Below are positions 60,701 through 64,000 of a stretch of DNA of 64,000 bases, piece by piece. The position numbers were made by a program, and so were the translations under genes. The stretch is taken from contig JALJCS010000006.1 in the NCBI GenBank assembly GCA_023055355.1, positions 34,813,001 to 34,877,000 on the forward strand. Reading direction: 5' to 3'. The notes below the pieces were generated by a model. That model saw nothing but the letters and a program-made list of their open reading frames with translations, searched no databases and was not told the origin of the DNA. The first letter of the stretch is position 1, and each line of letters opens with the position of its first letter. This DNA comes from Agelaius tricolor. Its lineage: Eukaryota; Chordata; Aves; Passeriformes; Icteridae.

Positions 60701-62288
60701 TGTCATGTCAGTGATGCTACAGTCATCATTAAGATAGTCCTTTCATTCTTAGTGCTAATTTTGTCTTATAATTGCTTTTGCAGTGAAATTTCATATGCTT
60801 TTTCTAAGCAGACAAATGAGCTTCCTTAAAAAAATTAAATGCTTCATTCTCCAGTAAGACATGTTTTGAAGATCCAGTTTCCTCAGAAATAGGCTGCTAT
60901 ATCTAGAGAGTAACAACAACAACCACAACAATCCTTTATGCTCTGAAGTTTTAAATATATACTAATGATTTGCATTATCAACTTTGACACCATTAAAAAA
61001 TATCCAAGAAGTAAAACTAGTTAAACATTAATTGTATTAGGATCTTATCCTAATTTACTTGCAGTATTGGTATGCATCAAGGATCTTCTATCTTTAGGGG
61101 AGTGAATGAAAGATTGGGACAGGTTTAATTACATAAAACAGAGAGCAGAATCCTTTATCGTATCAAAATCCCAAACCAGTGGTTAAGTAATTTTCTTGGA
61201 ATATGGAAATAATAGCAATTTAACCAGGAATACATGTCTTCTGGCTGTCCTGGTTGGTATTTTGTGAAGTCAATTTGCAAATGTTGCAATTCACTCTTGT
61301 CCTCTTGGAACAGAAGTATGAGGAAAGAAACAGGGTGACTATCAAAGTTCTTCAGACAAAGCAGCTACACCATGAAGTGAGAACAACAGGGAACTTGAAG
61401 CGAAAGAGAGATTGCTTACTGTGGATTGAAAACAGTGTTCCTTTATGCATAGCTCCTACTAGCTTTGCTGGATTAACCTCTCTGAATAATTTTATGCAAT
61501 CTTCCTGAAAAAAACAAGTATTGCCACTGGTTTGGCATAAGGGCAGTGGATGTCTTCAAGCTTTGCTAACCATTTCTATCTCTTTTCTGATAGGACCCTT
61601 TGATTTATTTGCTTCGGCTCATTCTGTAAAATATACCATGGATGATTGACAGTTACTTGTGCTCCATGCTCGTGCTCTACATAGATTAGAGGTAGGTTTG
61701 CAGGATGTATATAAGCTGTGTTTTCTACTGTTTGGAATACCTTGCTCCAGAGCATGCATCTCCTCTATGATTATTAAAATGTTCTAGAAAAAGGTTTTTG
61801 CTTTCTTTGGAGACCGATTGTTACTTTCAAAGACTTTTAATAACTATTTTCAAGCTATATGCCTTTGTGAGCATAAAATGGAATGGGTTCTTCACTCCAG
61901 ATGAAATAATTTTATTGCTGGTAAATAGAATTTTTAGTTGATTTCAGTAAACATGATTTTTTTTGTGTTGGTGGCACTCCAGCCATTGTTCTGCATCACA
62001 ATCCGAACAGCTTTTGAAGCTCAAGCAGAAGGACTTGGTGAGAGTGAGGGAGAAGGAAAAGCAAGGTCACGTGGAATAGCTGAAGAACCTGTTAATGGAA
62101 ACTACATCAAAACTGTGCAAGTGTCTCTGCCAAGAAGGGGCTAGGAGGTTCTGTACAACACTGAATATTCTAGCTCTCTGTGTTTTCTTACTCTCTGTTT
62201 AGAGGCAACAGCATAAGGAGTTTCAGTTAATTTTGGCTGCTTGCAATGGAGACAATGTAGTCTCCACTAGTCCTGTAGGAATTCCTGT
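57761..62288. other. AT-rich non-coding stretch
   Basis: No gene supported. Items seen are a run of 11 T leading into (TTA)n at 57882-57906, a G/T-rich patch at about 59358-59387, an (AAC)n patch at 60909-60930 and an 8-base hairpin ATTAGGAT/ATCCTAAT near 61036-61054. The 68-codon frame at 61938-62144 starts with a hydrophobic stretch that mimics a signal peptide, but nothing else supports it. Confidence 0.55.
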
Positions 62289-62321
62289 TGCACATGTGCA
62301 CTATATGCATATGCATATAGT
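62289..62321. repeat. Two abutting perfect palindromes
   Basis: TGCACATGTGCA (62289-62300) is a perfect 12-base palindrome. It shares its last base with a perfect 22-base palindrome made of ACTATATGCAT (62300-62310) and its reverse complement (62311-62321). The larger one has no spacer. Confidence 0.95.
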
Positions 62322-64000
62322 ACATCTTATCCTTCTAGCCTTGTTTTATTTTGCTATGGAAGTATATTTGAACATATATGAGAAAAAAAGTGGATTTTCA
62401 AACATATGGCTGATCACAAAACAGTGGAAGTGGCATATAGGGGGTTAATGGAATGATGAGGCAAAAAACTGCACTGCCAGCAGAATTCCCCAAAGGGTAA
62501 ACAAAACTCTTAACTGTTGCAGACAATAAATTGTCAATACCTTGTAGAAACAGTGGATAATGAAAAGTTATAATGCCTATAGTTAGTACCCTCTTTAAAA
62601 GAATTTACACAGGATATGAAATTAAATTCTGTGCACAGTTCTCTTAATTTGCCCTTAATTAAACAATACTCCATAAATGGTGCATTCAGTGACCAAATGT
62701 TCAGAGACAGCAAAATGGTGGGTCCCAAGCCATTAGGAATGAAATAAAGTCAGTCCCCTGAGAGCCTGCTAGAATCTGGTCTATCTAAGTGACAACTGAT
62801 GGTTTAGGAAAGATAATTAACTTTGCAATTACAAACCGCAGCTTTCACCAATGCTGTTTCTTTCAGTATTCTCTTCTAAATGTTCTACTATTTTTACAGT
62901 GAGATAAAATGCTTTTTAAAAATGTTGAGTTCATAGGGGCCCATTTTTCCTACACAAATATAATTTGAATATTTCAATTTAAATATTTCAGATCATTAAT
63001 TATATGTACAGTTATTTTATAAATTACAGAGGACAAATATTATATTTTCTATGACTGTCAATAGTTCTTTCTTTATTTGAAAGATAAAAGGGGCATGCTG
63101 CATCAAACAGATTTCATTTTTTTCCTTTGGTAGCAAATCCTGGACCTAGCAAATCTAAATTAGGCTCGTTTTTTAGCTATGTAGATTGAAATTCTCTTCC
63201 GTATAGGGAACATCAGTTCTAATCTGCTAATGTGCCTTCATATTCATAAAAAATGCTTGTATTGAAGAGGGTTTGCTAGTTGAATCCATATGTCTGTACC
63301 CTGGATTATCTTTACCATAATGTCTCCTAGCATGTAAATGAGTGTATTTTCATGCTGGCATACGTGTCCTGAAATCTTCAAGTATGCCATACGCACATAC
63401 TTACATGTACAAGCACTGGTATTTCCATATGATGTATTACAGGGTTATGAAGAAGCTCAGCTTAGAGTGTAAAATATTATGTTCAACAGTAGGCTTTTGT
63501 TATGACTGTAGATGTCTGTATACTGAACAGACTTCCAGGTAGGTGTAGACACAGGTAAGGATGAAGACAGAATCAGGACCTAAACTTCATGAAAAATTTG
63601 TTGTGACTATATTTGCTGTGATTTCACTTACTGTAGTCCACTGAATAGCTTTAGAACTGGCTTCAGAAAATCCCAGTTTAAAAAAAAATGGACCAAGCAA
63701 ATTTACCTTGCTACAAAGGGGGAGCTCCATGCATTGATTTAGTAGGTGAAAGCAAAATTTAGCCCTTGCTGGAAGTGTAGCTGCTTCCTTAAAATCACCT
63801 GCAGACTGATGCTGATGCCTGATGCCAGACTGCTGTAAGCAGCAGATGTCCTGACACTGTTTGCTGGGATGTCCCATGGAAATCTGCACCTGGAATCAGC
63901 TCCTCATTTTGCCCGTGCTTAGGGGAAACTGATTTATCTCTCTATGTCACCATGATAAGTGATAAGGACACTTTTCTCACTCCATTTGTGTTTGAATTGG
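62322..64000. other. AT-rich non-coding stretch to window end
   Basis: No gene or named repeat recognised. A minus-strand frame of 100 codons at 63587-63889 has no recognisable features. Confidence 0.55.

Noticed and set aside
61938..62144. Small secreted peptide suggested by a hydrophobic N-terminus
   Set aside because: The hydrophobic start comes from a T-rich run. There is no cleavage-site context or supporting structure, and chance frames of this size are common here.
1..64000. A new multi-gene system (defence, biosynthetic or mobile)
   Set aside because: The window is bird-type non-coding DNA with CR1 remnants. There are no clustered genes that could form such a system.

Overview
This is vertebrate nuclear DNA, almost certainly from a bird. 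The best evidence is three pieces of the CR1 LINE retrotransposon with bird-type 3' ends, all on the minus strand: about 10090-10275, 12385-12464 and 39111-39843. The first ends in the CATAGAAT-type octamer repeat that marks avian CR1. The bulk is AT-rich, with short homopolymer runs and microsatellites. There is no bacterial gene density, no operon structure, and no rRNA, tRNA or CRISPR array that I can see.

I recognise no protein-coding gene. The longest open frames (up to 181 codons at 23250-23795, minus) lie in two GC-richer patches where chance frames are expected, and none resembles a family I know. The window is best read as intergenic DNA or the inside of a large intron. I list five weak exon-like or frame-like candidates: 7841-8167 (+), 18205-18498 (-), 38050-38159 (+), 41524-41808 (+) and 57582-57760 (+). 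All need transcript or conservation data before being treated as genes.

Layout. 1-10 kb: AT-rich single-copy DNA with a CA microsatellite (5782), a C-rich tract (7237), an exon-like block (7841) and a 55-bp tandem duplication (8884). 10-19 kb: a perfect foldback touching a CR1 tail (10049-10275), a second CR1 scrap (12385), a 29-bp duplication (12539) and a 17-bp-arm foldback (18444). 22.9-24.5 kb: a GC-rich, CpG-poor patch with a 9-bp minisatellite. 26-35 kb: a 12-bp triplication, a poly-T run, a CTTTT microsatellite and another perfect foldback (34134). 35.6 kb: a possible half of an ancient palindromic MITE. 39.1-39.8 kb: the largest CR1. 47.5-49.1 kb: a stretch with a motif cluster and two further MITE-like remnants, my best guess at a conserved regulatory block. 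49.7 kb: an AT microsatellite. 56.1-56.6 kb: a second GC-rich patch. 57.6 kb: an exon-like block. 62.3 kb: two abutting palindromes.

No undescribed biological system is visible. The most interesting signal is a set of short, perfect, near-loopless inverted repeats, which look like footprints of replication template switching, together with possible survival of ancient transposon halves in a candidate regulatory stretch.
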